Position numbers and translations under genes: made by a program. The notes beneath the pieces were generated by a model. It did no database searches. It was not told the DNA's origin and saw only the letters and a list, made by a program, of their open reading frames with translations. From CAYXAA01 sp964462985 (lineage in GTDB: Bacteria; Pseudomonadota; Alphaproteobacteria; Rhizobiales; Stappiaceae), in contig CAYXAA010000039.1 of the NCBI GenBank assembly GCA_964462985.1, positions 1 through 41,498 on the forward strand: a stretch of 41,498 bases of DNA, read 5' to 3'. This document shows, piece after piece, positions 16,140-23,429 of this stretch (positions are counted from its first letter, which is position 1; every line of letters begins with the position of its first letter).

Positions 16140-17609
16140 ATGAACGAGATGAGCACGCCGCAGGAAATCAAGGACCAGAAGAAGCGCTACGCGGCGGGCG
16201 TCCTGAAATACGCCCAGATGGGTTACTGGAACGGCGACTACCAGCCCAAGGATACCGACGTGCTGGCGCTATTCCGGATCACACCCCAGGACGGCGTCGA
16301 TCCGATCGAGGCCGCCGCGGCCGTCGCCGGCGAAAGCTCGACCGCCACCTGGACCGTGGTCTGGACCGATCGGCTGACCGCCTGCGAGACCTACCGCGCC
16401 AAGGCGTACCGGGTGGAACCGGTGCCGAACAGTCCCGACCAGTACTTCGCCTATGTGGCTTACGATCTCGCCCTGTTCGAGGAAGGCTCGATCGCAAACC
16501 TCACCGCCTCGATCATCGGCAACGTGTTCTCGTTCAAGCCGCTCAAGGCCTGCCGCCTTGAGGATATGCGTCTGCCCGTGGCCTATGTGAAGACCTTCAA
16601 GGGTCCGCCCACCGGGCTCGTCGTCGAGCGCGAGCGGCTCGACAAGTTCGGCAAGCCGCTGCTCGGCGCCACGACCAAGCCCAAGCTCGGGCTTTCAGGC
16701 AAGAATTACGGCCGCGTCGTCTACGAAGGCCTCAAAGGCGGCCTCGACTTCATGAAGGACGACGAGAACATCAACAGCCAACCCTTCATGCACTGGCGGG
16801 ACCGTTTTCTCTACTGCATGGAGGCCGTCAACAAGGCAACCGCCGAGACCGGCGAGATCAAGGGACACTATCTCAACGTCACCGCGGGGACGATGGAGGA
16901 GATGTACCGCCGCGCGGAATTCGCCAAGGAACTCGGCAGCGTCATTGTTATGGTCGACCTCATCATCGGCTGGACGGCGATCCAGTCGATCTCGGAATGG
17001 TGCCGGCAGAACGACATGATCCTGCACATGCACCGCGCCGGCCACGGCACCTATACGCGGCAGAAGAACCACGGCATCAGCTTCCGCGTCATTGCCAAAT
17101 GGCTGAGGCTCGCCGGCGTCGATCATCTCCATGCCGGCACTGCCGTCGGCAAGCTGGAGGGCGATCCCCTCACGGTTCAGGGCTACTACAATGTCTGCCG
17201 GGAGCCCCACAACGCGGTCGACCTGCCACGCGGCTTGTTCTTCGAACAGGACTGGGCCGACATCAAGAAGGTGATGCCGGTGGCCTCCGGCGGCATCCAC
17301 GCCGGCCAGATGCACCAGCTCCTGGATCTGTTCGGCGACGACGTCGTCCTGCAGTTCGGCGGCGGCACCATCGGCCATCCGATGGGCATCCAGGCCGGAG
17401 CAACGGCCAATCGCGTTGCACTGGAGGCCATGGTGCTCGCCCGCAACGAAGGCCGCGACATCAGGACGGAGGGCCCGGAGATCCTGCGCGAGGCCGCAAA
17501 GTGGTGCAAGCCGCTCGAGGCCGCACTCGATGTCTGGGGCGACATCACCTTCAACTACACCTCGACCGACACGTCGGACTTCGTGCCGACCGCAACCGCC
17601 GCATTGTGA
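16140..17609 (+). CDS. cbbL: RuBisCO large subunit, red-type form IC
   Basis: A 489-residue form I large subunit. The active-site signature is intact in G-L-D-F-M-K-D-D-E-N-I-N-S-Q-P-F: the carbamylated Lys206 with Asp208 and Glu209. Loop 6 reads G-T-A-V-G-K-L-E-G-D with the essential Lys, and the phosphate-binding S-G-G-I-H-A-G-Q-M follows. The N-terminus (K-K-R-Y-A-A-G-V-L-K-Y-A-Q-M-G-Y-W) and the neighbouring CbbX mark it as the red-type IC lineage of alpha- and betaproteobacteria rather than green-type IA. It begins 20 bases after cbbA. Confidence 0.97.
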   Translation: MNEMSTPQEIKDQKKRYAAGVLKYAQMGYWNGDYQPKDTDVLALFRITPQDGVDPIEAAAAVAGESSTATWTVVWTDRLTACETYRAKAYRVEPVPNSPDQYFAYVAYDLALFEEGSIANLTASIIGNVFSFKPLKACRLEDMRLPVAYVKTFKGPPTGLVVERERLDKFGKPLLGATTKPKLGLSGKNYGRVVYEGLKGGLDFMKDDENINSQPFMHWRDRFLYCMEAVNKATAETGEIKGHYLNVTAGTMEEMYRRAEFAKELGSVIVMVDLIIGWTAIQSISEWCRQNDMILHMHRAGHGTYTRQKNHGISFRVIAKWLRLAGVDHLHAGTAVGKLEGDPLTVQGYYNVCREPHNAVDLPRGLFFEQDWADIKKVMPVASGGIHAGQMHQLLDLFGDDVVLQFGGGTIGHPMGIQAGATANRVALEAMVLARNEGRDIRTEGPEILREAAKWCKPLEAALDVWGDITFNYTSTDTSDFVPTATAAL

Positions 17610-17622
17610 GGAGGCTTCGACG

Positions 17623-18012
17623 ATGCGCATCACCCAGGGCTGCTTCTCGTTTCTGCCCGATCTCACCGACATCCAGATCACGGCGCAGGTCGAATACATC
17701 CTGAGCCGGGATTGGGCAGTCAGCCTCGAATACAGCTACGACCCCCACCCGCGGAACACCTATTGGGAGATGTGGGGGAACCCGATGTTCGACCTCAAGG
17801 ATGCCAAGGGCGTGATGATGGAGCTCGACGCCTGCCGCAACGCGCATCCGGAGGCTTATATCCGGATGCAGGCCTTCGACAACACGCGCGGCTGGGAAAC
17901 GGTGATGATGTCCTTCATCGTCAACCGGCCGAGCACGGAACCCAGCTTCCACATGCAGCGGATCGACTTCCAGGGTCGCTTGCAGAAATACGCCTGGGAC
18001 ACCCGCCGCTAG
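17623..18012 (+). CDS. cbbS: RuBisCO small subunit, red-type
   Basis: A 129-residue small subunit with the usual M-R-I-T-Q-G-x-F-S-F-L-P-D-L start and R-N-T-Y-W-E-M-W-G-N-P-M-F core. A C-terminal extension ends in F-Q-G-R-L-Q-K-Y-A-W-D, which in red-type enzymes forms a beta-hairpin lining the solvent channel. The ATG at 17623 follows GAGGAGG 13 bases after cbbL, and that site fixes the start although the frame is open upstream inside cbbL. It assembles as L8S8. Confidence 0.96.
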   Translation: MRITQGCFSFLPDLTDIQITAQVEYILSRDWAVSLEYSYDPHPRNTYWEMWGNPMFDLKDAKGVMMELDACRNAHPEAYIRMQAFDNTRGWETVMMSFIVNRPSTEPSFHMQRIDFQGRLQKYAWDTRR

Positions 18013-18071
18013 CACATGCGTTCCGCGTTCGGACGTATCTGAGCGCGGCTTGTCCAGGGTGCCCAAGCGCA

Positions 18072-18118
18072 GCCATGCGCCCCTGCTCCTCCTCCCTCAG
18101 GGGCGCATGGCCCTTTTC
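18072..18118 (+). terminator. Stem-loop between cbbS and cbbX
   Basis: GCCATGCGCCCCTG (18072-18085) and CAGGGGCGCATGGC (18098-18111) are perfect complements. They give a 14-bp GC-rich stem with a 12-base pyrimidine loop, followed by CCTTTTC. This has the form of an intrinsic terminator that probably works as an attenuator or 3' stabiliser. It would give more cbbLS message than cbbX message (inference). Confidence 0.75.
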
Positions 18119-18137
18119 GACATCAAGAGACGGATTC

Positions 18138-19070
18138 ATGACCAACGACACCGTGCCCGGTCGCCCCACCACAATCGATCTTGCGGCCGAATATGAAGCG
18201 TCAGGCGTGGGCGACGTGTTGCGCGAGCTGGACGAGGTCCTGATCGGGCTGGCCCCGGTCAAGCAGCGCATCCGCGAAACCGCTGCGCTGCTGCTGGTCG
18301 ACAGGGCTCGGCGCGACATGGGGCTGACGCAGGAGACGCCGACGCTGCACATGAGCTTCACCGGCAATCCAGGAACTGGCAAGACCACCGTCGCCCGGAT
18401 GATGTCAGGACTGCTGCACCGTCTCGGCTATGTCCGCAAGGGTCACCTCGTCTCCGTCACCCGCGACGACCTGGTCGGACAATACATCGGCCACACCGCA
18501 CCGAAGACCAAGGAAGTCCTGAAGAAGGCAATGGGCGGCGTCCTCTTCATCGACGAGGCCTACTATCTGCATAAGCCTGACAACGAGCGCGACTATGGCC
18601 AGGAAGCGATCGAAATCCTGCTGCAGGTCATGGAGAACAACCGCGACGACATCGTCGTCATCATGGCCGGCTATGCCGACAAGATGGACAGGTTCTTTTC
18701 AGCCAATCCAGGCTTCCGCTCCCGAATCGCACATCACATCGACTTCCCCGACTACAGCGACGACGAGCTGATGCGGATCGCCAGGACCATGCTGGCCCGC
18801 CAGAATTACGTCTTCGACAGCGCGGCCGAAACCGCGATGGTCGAGTACATCGCCCTGCGCCGCGGGCAGCCGCATTTCGCCAATGCGCGTTCGATCCGCA
18901 ATGCGCTCGACCGGGCCCGTTTGCGTCAGGCCAACCGGCTCTTCACTGACGCGAAGGGGCCGCTCGATGCCGCGGCACTCTCCACCATCCGCGAGCCGGA
19001 CATTCGCGCCAGCCGCGTCTTCCGCGGCGGTCTCGACTCCGATCGCCCGGCCGTCTCGGCAGCGGAGTAG
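18138..19070 (+). CDS. cbbX: CbbX, red-type RuBisCO activase
   Basis: A 310-residue AAA+ ATPase that removes inhibitory sugar phosphates from red-type RuBisCO by pulling on the large-subunit C-terminus. The Walker A is G-N-P-G-T-G-K-T (76-83, Lys82), the pore-loop region reads L-V-G-Q-Y-I-G-H-T, and the Walker B is G-G-V-L-F-I-D-E-A-Y-Y-L. The sensor and RuBP-responsive C-terminal helical part is complete. It is the last recognisable cbb gene; the cbbE (ribulose-phosphate epimerase) that often follows is not in this window. Confidence 0.95.
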   Translation: MTNDTVPGRPTTIDLAAEYEASGVGDVLRELDEVLIGLAPVKQRIRETAALLLVDRARRDMGLTQETPTLHMSFTGNPGTGKTTVARMMSGLLHRLGYVRKGHLVSVTRDDLVGQYIGHTAPKTKEVLKKAMGGVLFIDEAYYLHKPDNERDYGQEAIEILLQVMENNRDDIVVIMAGYADKMDRFFSANPGFRSRIAHHIDFPDYSDDELMRIARTMLARQNYVFDSAAETAMVEYIALRRGQPHFANARSIRNALDRARLRQANRLFTDAKGPLDAAALSTIREPDIRASRVFRGGLDSDRPAVSAAE

Positions 19071-19234
19071 CGCGCTCGGAACACGAAACTCTTCCTCGGG
19101 CAGCCTGTTGATCTGAGGCCCTGATAGTGCACCCTTGCGTGTCGAATCGACGAGGCGTCCAGGACCGCCGTTGCCGGCAGCGCCCGGCGATCGTGAGCGG
19201 CATCTGGAATAAGCACGCAGAGGGACTTGCATCC

Positions 19235-20869
19235 ATGGACGACACGACCGCCCGCACCATGGTGGTGAACCCGATCCTGCCCGGCTTCAATCCCGATCCT
19301 TCGATCTGCCGGGTCGAAGACGACTACTACGTTGCCACGTCGACCTTCGAGTGGTTTCCGGGCGTGCAGATCCACCATTCGCGCGACCTCGTGCATTGGC
19401 GGCTCGTCACCCGGCCACTTACCCGCAAAAGCCAGCTCGACATGCGCGGAAATCCCGACAGCTGCGGCGTTTGGGCGCCGTGCCTGACCCATGCCGACGG
19501 GCTGTTCTGGCTGGTTTACAGCGATGTGAAACGCAAGGACGGCACCTACAAGGACGTCCACAACTACGTCGTCACCGCACCGGCGATCGAGGGACCATGG
19601 TCGGACCCGGTCTATCTCAACTCGTCCGGTTTCGATCCCTCGCTGTTTCACGACGAGGACGGGCGCAAGTGGCTGGTCAACCTCGTCTGGGACCACCGCG
19701 GCAAGCTGACCCGCTTCGGCGGCATCGTCCTGCAGGAGTTCGATCCGAAAGCAGGCCGTCTCGTCGGGCCGGTTCGCCACATCTTCCCCGGCACCCCGCT
19801 CGGCATGACCGAGGGCCCGCATCTCTATCGCCGCAACGGGTTCTATTACCTTATCGTCGCCGAAGGCGGCACCGGCTACAACCACGCCGTCACCATGGCT
19901 CGGTCCCGGGCGATCGAAGGACCTTACGAGGTCCATCCCGATGTCCACGTGGTGACGTCGCGCTTTGCCGTTGACCCCGACCTCAAGCGCGCCGGCCACG
20001 GCGATATCGTCGAGACCCAGACCGGCGAGGTCTATCTCGTCCATCTCACCGGACGCCCGCTTAAGGGGCTGCGCCGCTCCCCGCTGGGGCGAGAGACGGC
20101 GATCCAGAAGGTTCGGTGGTGCGAAGACGGCTGGCTGCGACTCGATGGTGAGCCGTTCGTTCCCCAGGTCGAGGTGCCGGCGCCGCCGTTGCCGCCGCAT
20201 CCGTTTCCGGACGAGCCGGACAGACACGCCTTCGACGGCCCATCGCTGCCGACGCCGTTCCAGTGGCTGCGCACGCCCGAGCCGGAGCGGATCTTCTCCC
20301 TTACGGAACGGCCCGGCCGGCTACGGCTCTATGGCCGCGAAACTCCGGGATCCTGGTTCGAACAGGCACTGGTGGCGCGCCGTCAGCAGCATTTCGCCTA
20401 CGAGGCCGAGACGGTGGTGGAGGCCGATCCGACGACCCACCTGCAGCTGGCCGGCCTGATCGCCTATTACAACCGCTGCGCCTACCACTATCTAGCGCTA
20501 ACGTTCGACGACCAGCTCGGCACGGTGCTGACGATCCTGTCGTGCGAGGGGGATTGGCCGCTCGCCCGGATCAACCAGCCCCTGCCGCAGCCGGTTCCGG
20601 TGCCGCAAGGCACGCCGATCCGGCTTCGCGTTGCGGTGGACGGAGCGGAGCTGCGCTTCTCCTACGCTGTCGGCGACGGTCCGATCCGCCCGATCGGCCC
20701 GGTGCTCGACGCCTCGATCCTTTCCGACGAATGCGGTCAGGGTGAGCACGGCAACTTCACCGGGGCATTCGTCGGCATGGCCGCGAACGATCTTGGCGGC
20801 ACGGCAATGCCCGCCGACTTCGCCTATTTCAGCTACCGGCCATTGGACCGACCAGGGAGAACGGCATAG
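19235..20869 (+). CDS. GH43 family glycoside hydrolase, beta-xylosidase type
   Basis: A 544-residue, two-domain GH43 enzyme with no signal peptide, so it acts in the cytosol on imported oligosaccharides. The five-bladed propeller (about 11-320) begins N-P-I-L-P-G-F-N-P-D-P-S; Asp21 is the expected general base, Asp134 (G-F-D-P-S) the pKa modulator and Glu193 (M-T-E-G-P-H) the general acid. The C-terminal beta-sandwich (about 335-540) is the one seen in beta-xylosidases of the XynB type. The start at 19235 has AGAGGGA 10 bases upstream; an ATG at 19259 also precedes the first blade. It lies 164 bases after cbbX with no clear terminator between, so read-through from the cbb operon is possible. 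Activity on xylo- or arabino-oligosaccharides is family-based. Confidence 0.88.
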   Translation: MDDTTARTMVVNPILPGFNPDPSICRVEDDYYVATSTFEWFPGVQIHHSRDLVHWRLVTRPLTRKSQLDMRGNPDSCGVWAPCLTHADGLFWLVYSDVKRKDGTYKDVHNYVVTAPAIEGPWSDPVYLNSSGFDPSLFHDEDGRKWLVNLVWDHRGKLTRFGGIVLQEFDPKAGRLVGPVRHIFPGTPLGMTEGPHLYRRNGFYYLIVAEGGTGYNHAVTMARSRAIEGPYEVHPDVHVVTSRFAVDPDLKRAGHGDIVETQTGEVYLVHLTGRPLKGLRRSPLGRETAIQKVRWCEDGWLRLDGEPFVPQVEVPAPPLPPHPFPDEPDRHAFDGPSLPTPFQWLRTPEPERIFSLTERPGRLRLYGRETPGSWFEQALVARRQQHFAYEAETVVEADPTTHLQLAGLIAYYNRCAYHYLALTFDDQLGTVLTILSCEGDWPLARINQPLPQPVPVPQGTPIRLRVAVDGAELRFSYAVGDGPIRPIGPVLDASILSDECGQGEHGNFTGAFVGMAANDLGGTAMPADFAYFSYRPLDRPGRTA

Positions 20870-20894
20870 GCGGGCAGGCTGAAGCCATCTCCTG

Positions 20895-21226
20895 TTACGA
20901 CGGGTTGGTTCCCGGCTGCTGCGAAATGGCGCCCGCTGCTGACAGTTTCCGCCGCGTTGCCGGGCCGGCCCCTCGCATATAGTGGAGCTCCGGCCGATAT
21001 CGCGGACCGGCATTCAGGCCATCTCCGGAAAGGATGCGGCGCACGACCGCGACGACCCTTGCCGCGACTGACTCTTTATCCTTCTGGTCAACCTGCATTT
21101 TCCCACTGGTCGTGGCAATGACCGGTACATCCGTCACAACGCCCCGTCGATCACCCGCCACAACTCCCCGGTTGCCGTGGTTCCCGATTGAACCACGATG
21201 TTCACGTCTTCATGTAGGTTCTTCAC
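20895..21226 (-). pseudogene. Possible broken small gene within a 483-base gene-free gap
   Basis: The gap 20870-21352 has no intact gene I can defend. On the minus strand, a GTG-started frame (21226 to the stop at 21134) encodes K-N-L-H-E-D-V-N-I-V-V-Q-S-G-T-T-A-T-G-E and then L-W-R-V-I-D-G-A-L. Directly overlapping, a second frame (21161 to 20895) continues with T-D-V-P-V-I-A-T-T-S-G-K-M-Q-V-D-Q-K-D-K. Both stretches look protein-like and would join if a single frameshift near 21135-21150 were repaired. I do not recognise the product, and chance coding in GC-rich DNA remains possible. A CGCGGT/ACCGCG hairpin (21300-21315) lies just beyond the rpiR-type stop. Confidence 0.25.
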
Positions 21227-21352
21227 GACAGGGGCGTCTGTGATCCAGCACACAAAATTGACGGCGAAAGCTGTCGTCGACGACCTGTGCCGGATGCTGC
21301 GCGGTGGTCACCGCGGGCCTTTAGAGTCCGTACGGCCGGCCGCCAGGCACGA

Positions 21353-22210
21353 TCAGCGGTCGGCGTAGCCGCCGAATCGGGTGATCCGTTCCTCGAAACG
21401 GGCGACATTGTCTGCGGCGCACTCGCTGCGGGCAGCCATGGCGGCAAGGATCAGCTCGACGGCGAGAAAGGCACTGTTGAGCGAAGGCAGCAGCTGTGGT
21501 CCGGCCATCGGCAGGCAGATCACTTTCCAGGCACCGATAGCAATGGGCGAGGAATGCGTGTCGGTCAGGGCAAGGATGCGCGCACCAAGCTCGCGGGCGA
21601 CCTGACAGGCGCGTACGACTTCTGCGGAATAATGCTCGTAGGTGATCGCTATGACGATGTCCTGCGGCGTAACGTTCGACATTTGGTCAAGAATCGCCCC
21701 CGGCACGGCCGGCACCTGTTCGAAGTTGTCAAATGCCATACCGCCCACGTAGGACAGGTAATGAGCGATCGAATAGCAGCTGCGGACGCCGATGGAGTAA
21801 ACCCGCCGCGCCTGCAACAGTGGCTCCACGCAGGCGTCGATCGCCGCTACCGTCATTGCCGAAGTAACCAGTTCAATGTTCTTGCGGCTTGCGGCGATCA
21901 CCTCGGCATGGATGTCTGCGTCCGGCCGGTTTCTCAGCGCACGCGCGCGACTGCCATAGCTGCGCCCGCGATTCTGGAGGATGATCTGGACGTTGGTGCG
22001 AAACGCATCATAGCCCTCATAGCCGAGTTCGCGGGCGAGCCGGGTCACGATGTTGGCGTCGACCTCGGCCTTTTGCGCCAGACCGCGGATCGAATTGAAA
22101 GCGACCTCGTTCAGGTGGTCGAGCAGCCACAAGGAGAAGCGCCCCAGCTTCGGAGGTGCTGCCTGGACAAGCGCCCTGAGCGCCGTCCGAATTTCCTCTT
22201 CCCCCTTCAT
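21353..22210 (-). CDS. RpiR-family transcriptional regulator
   Basis: A 285-residue regulator with an N-terminal RpiR helix-turn-helix (about 1-75: I-R-G-L-A-Q-K-A-E-V-D-A-N-I-V-T-R-L-A-R-E-L-G-Y-E-G-Y) and a C-terminal SIS sugar-isomerase-like sensor domain (about 120-265: Y-S-I-G-V-R-S-C-Y-S-I-A-H-Y-L, then D-I-V-I-A-I-T-Y-E-H-Y-S-A-E-V-V). The ATG at 22210 is preferred because a TAGGGA element precedes it; a GTG at 22225 lacks a ribosome site. It is divergent from the TRAP transporter operon across 153 bases containing a direct repeat, so it is inferred to control uptake and catabolism of the transported compound. The ligand is unknown. Confidence 0.88.
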   Translation of the reverse strand: MKGEEEIRTALRALVQAAPPKLGRFSLWLLDHLNEVAFNSIRGLAQKAEVDANIVTRLARELGYEGYDAFRTNVQIILQNRGRSYGSRARALRNRPDADIHAEVIAASRKNIELVTSAMTVAAIDACVEPLLQARRVYSIGVRSCYSIAHYLSYVGGMAFDNFEQVPAVPGAILDQMSNVTPQDIVIAITYEHYSAEVVRACQVARELGARILALTDTHSSPIAIGAWKVICLPMAGPQLLPSLNSAFLAVELILAAMAARSECAADNVARFEERITRFGGYADR

Positions 22211-22278
22211 GTTCCCTACCCCCACAACTGTTGGTTATAGTAAGGGAGAGTCGCGGCAAACACCGACTGCCCAAAAAG

Positions 22279-22323
22279 GCAATTGCATTATTCCTCGCTA
22301 GAAAATAAAGCAATTGTATCATT
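22279..22323. promoter_or_regulatory. Direct repeats, candidate RpiR operator
   Basis: GCAATTGCATTATT (22279-22292) and GCAATTGTATCATT (22310-22323) agree at 12 of 14 bases with a 31-base (three-turn) period; the first contains the palindrome GCAATTGC. They sit between the divergent RpiR gene and the TAXI gene, 40 bases before the latter's start codon. A role as RpiR operator is inference from position. Confidence 0.5.
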
Positions 22324-22363
22324 GCTGCGATATCATGACTTCGGGAACCAGGGAGGACCTTCC

Positions 22364-23326
22364 ATGAACCTCGCAAAAATCTGGCTTGCGGCCGGCCTTG
22401 TGGCATTCGCATCGCCGGCATTCGGCCAGGGCACGTTCGTTTCGATTGGCACCGGCGGTGTTACCGGTGTGTATTATCCGACGGGCGGCGCCATCTGCCG
22501 GATGATGTCCAGAACCCGCGCCGACCATCAAATCCGCTGTGCTGTCGAATCGACCGGCGGTTCCGTCTACAACGTCAACGCCGTCCGCTCGGGCGAACTC
22601 GAGTTCGGCGTGGTTCAGTCGGACGTGCAGCACAAAGCCTATTTGGGCGAAGGTTCCTTTGCCGAGCAGGGCGCAAACTCCGACCTGCGCGCGGTGTTCT
22701 CGCTCCATCCCGAACCGTTCACGGTCGTCGCCCGCGCCGATGCCGGTATCAAGGATTTCCAGGATCTCAAGGGCAAGCGCGTCAACGTCGGCAACCCCGG
22801 CTCGGGTCAGCGCGACACTATGGAAGTGCTGATGAAAGAGCTCGGCTGGACCATGGCCGATTTCGCGCTCGCCTCGGAATTTCAGGCGGCGGAGCAGAGC
22901 CAGGCGCTGTGCGACAACAACATCGACGCCATGGTCTACACCGTCGGCCATCCGTCGGGCTCGATCCAGGAAGCCACGACCGCATGCGAGTCCGTGCTGG
23001 TCAACGTCGCCGGCCCCGAAGTGGACAAGCTCGTCGAGGAGAACCCCTACTACCGCAAGGCGACCATCCCGGGCGGTATGTATCGCGGCAACGATGAGGA
23101 CGTGCAGACCTTTGGCGTCGGCGCGACACTCGTGACCTCGGCTGCGGTGCCGGAGGAGGTCGTCTATCAGCTCGTCAAGGCGGTGTTCTCCGACCTCGAC
23201 CAGTTTCGTGGCTTGCATCCGGCCTTCGCTCAGCTTGACCCCAAGGAGATGGCCACCGCGGGCCTGTCGGCCCCGCTGCATCCCGGTGCCGAGAAGTACT
23301 TCCGTGAGGCGGGCCTGATCCAGTGA
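22364..23326 (+). CDS. TRAP transporter substrate-binding protein, TAXI family
   Basis: A 320-residue periplasmic binding protein of the TAXI class of TRAP transporters. A Sec signal peptide spans about residues 1-22 (K-I-W-L-A-A-G-L-V-A-F-A-S-P-A-F-G). The mature protein begins with the family motif V-S-I-G-T-G-G-V-T-G-V-Y-Y-P-T-G-G-A-I, followed by the E-S-T-G-G-S-V-Y-N-V-N-A and V-Q-S-D-V-Q blocks. TAXI proteins bind small carboxylates, including glutamate-like compounds, and deliver them to a fused permease. GGGAGG lies 8 bases before the start. The downstream permease, aminotransferase and BKACE genes suggest an amino-carboxylate ligand (inference). Confidence 0.92.
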   Translation: MNLAKIWLAAGLVAFASPAFGQGTFVSIGTGGVTGVYYPTGGAICRMMSRTRADHQIRCAVESTGGSVYNVNAVRSGELEFGVVQSDVQHKAYLGEGSFAEQGANSDLRAVFSLHPEPFTVVARADAGIKDFQDLKGKRVNVGNPGSGQRDTMEVLMKELGWTMADFALASEFQAAEQSQALCDNNIDAMVYTVGHPSGSIQEATTACESVLVNVAGPEVDKLVEENPYYRKATIPGGMYRGNDEDVQTFGVGATLVTSAAVPEEVVYQLVKAVFSDLDQFRGLHPAFAQLDPKEMATAGLSAPLHPGAEKYFREAGLIQ

Positions 23327-23368
23327 TCCTCGGGGCGGCGCCTCGCCGCGCCTGCTGACCGACAGTCG

Positions 23369-23403
23369 GGGCCGCCGCGGTTTCTGCGGCGGCCCTTCTT
23401 TTC
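23369..23403 (+). terminator. Intrinsic terminator-like hairpin between binding protein and permease genes
   Basis: GGGCCGCCGC (23369-23378) pairs perfectly with GCGGCGGCCC (23386-23395) across a 7-base loop, followed at once by TTCTTTTC. It lies 43 bases after the binding-protein stop and 27 bases before the permease start. It most likely limits read-through so that binding protein is made in excess of permease. Confidence 0.8.
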
Positions 23404-23429
23404 ACGGATGACGCCAAGCGGGGGACGGG

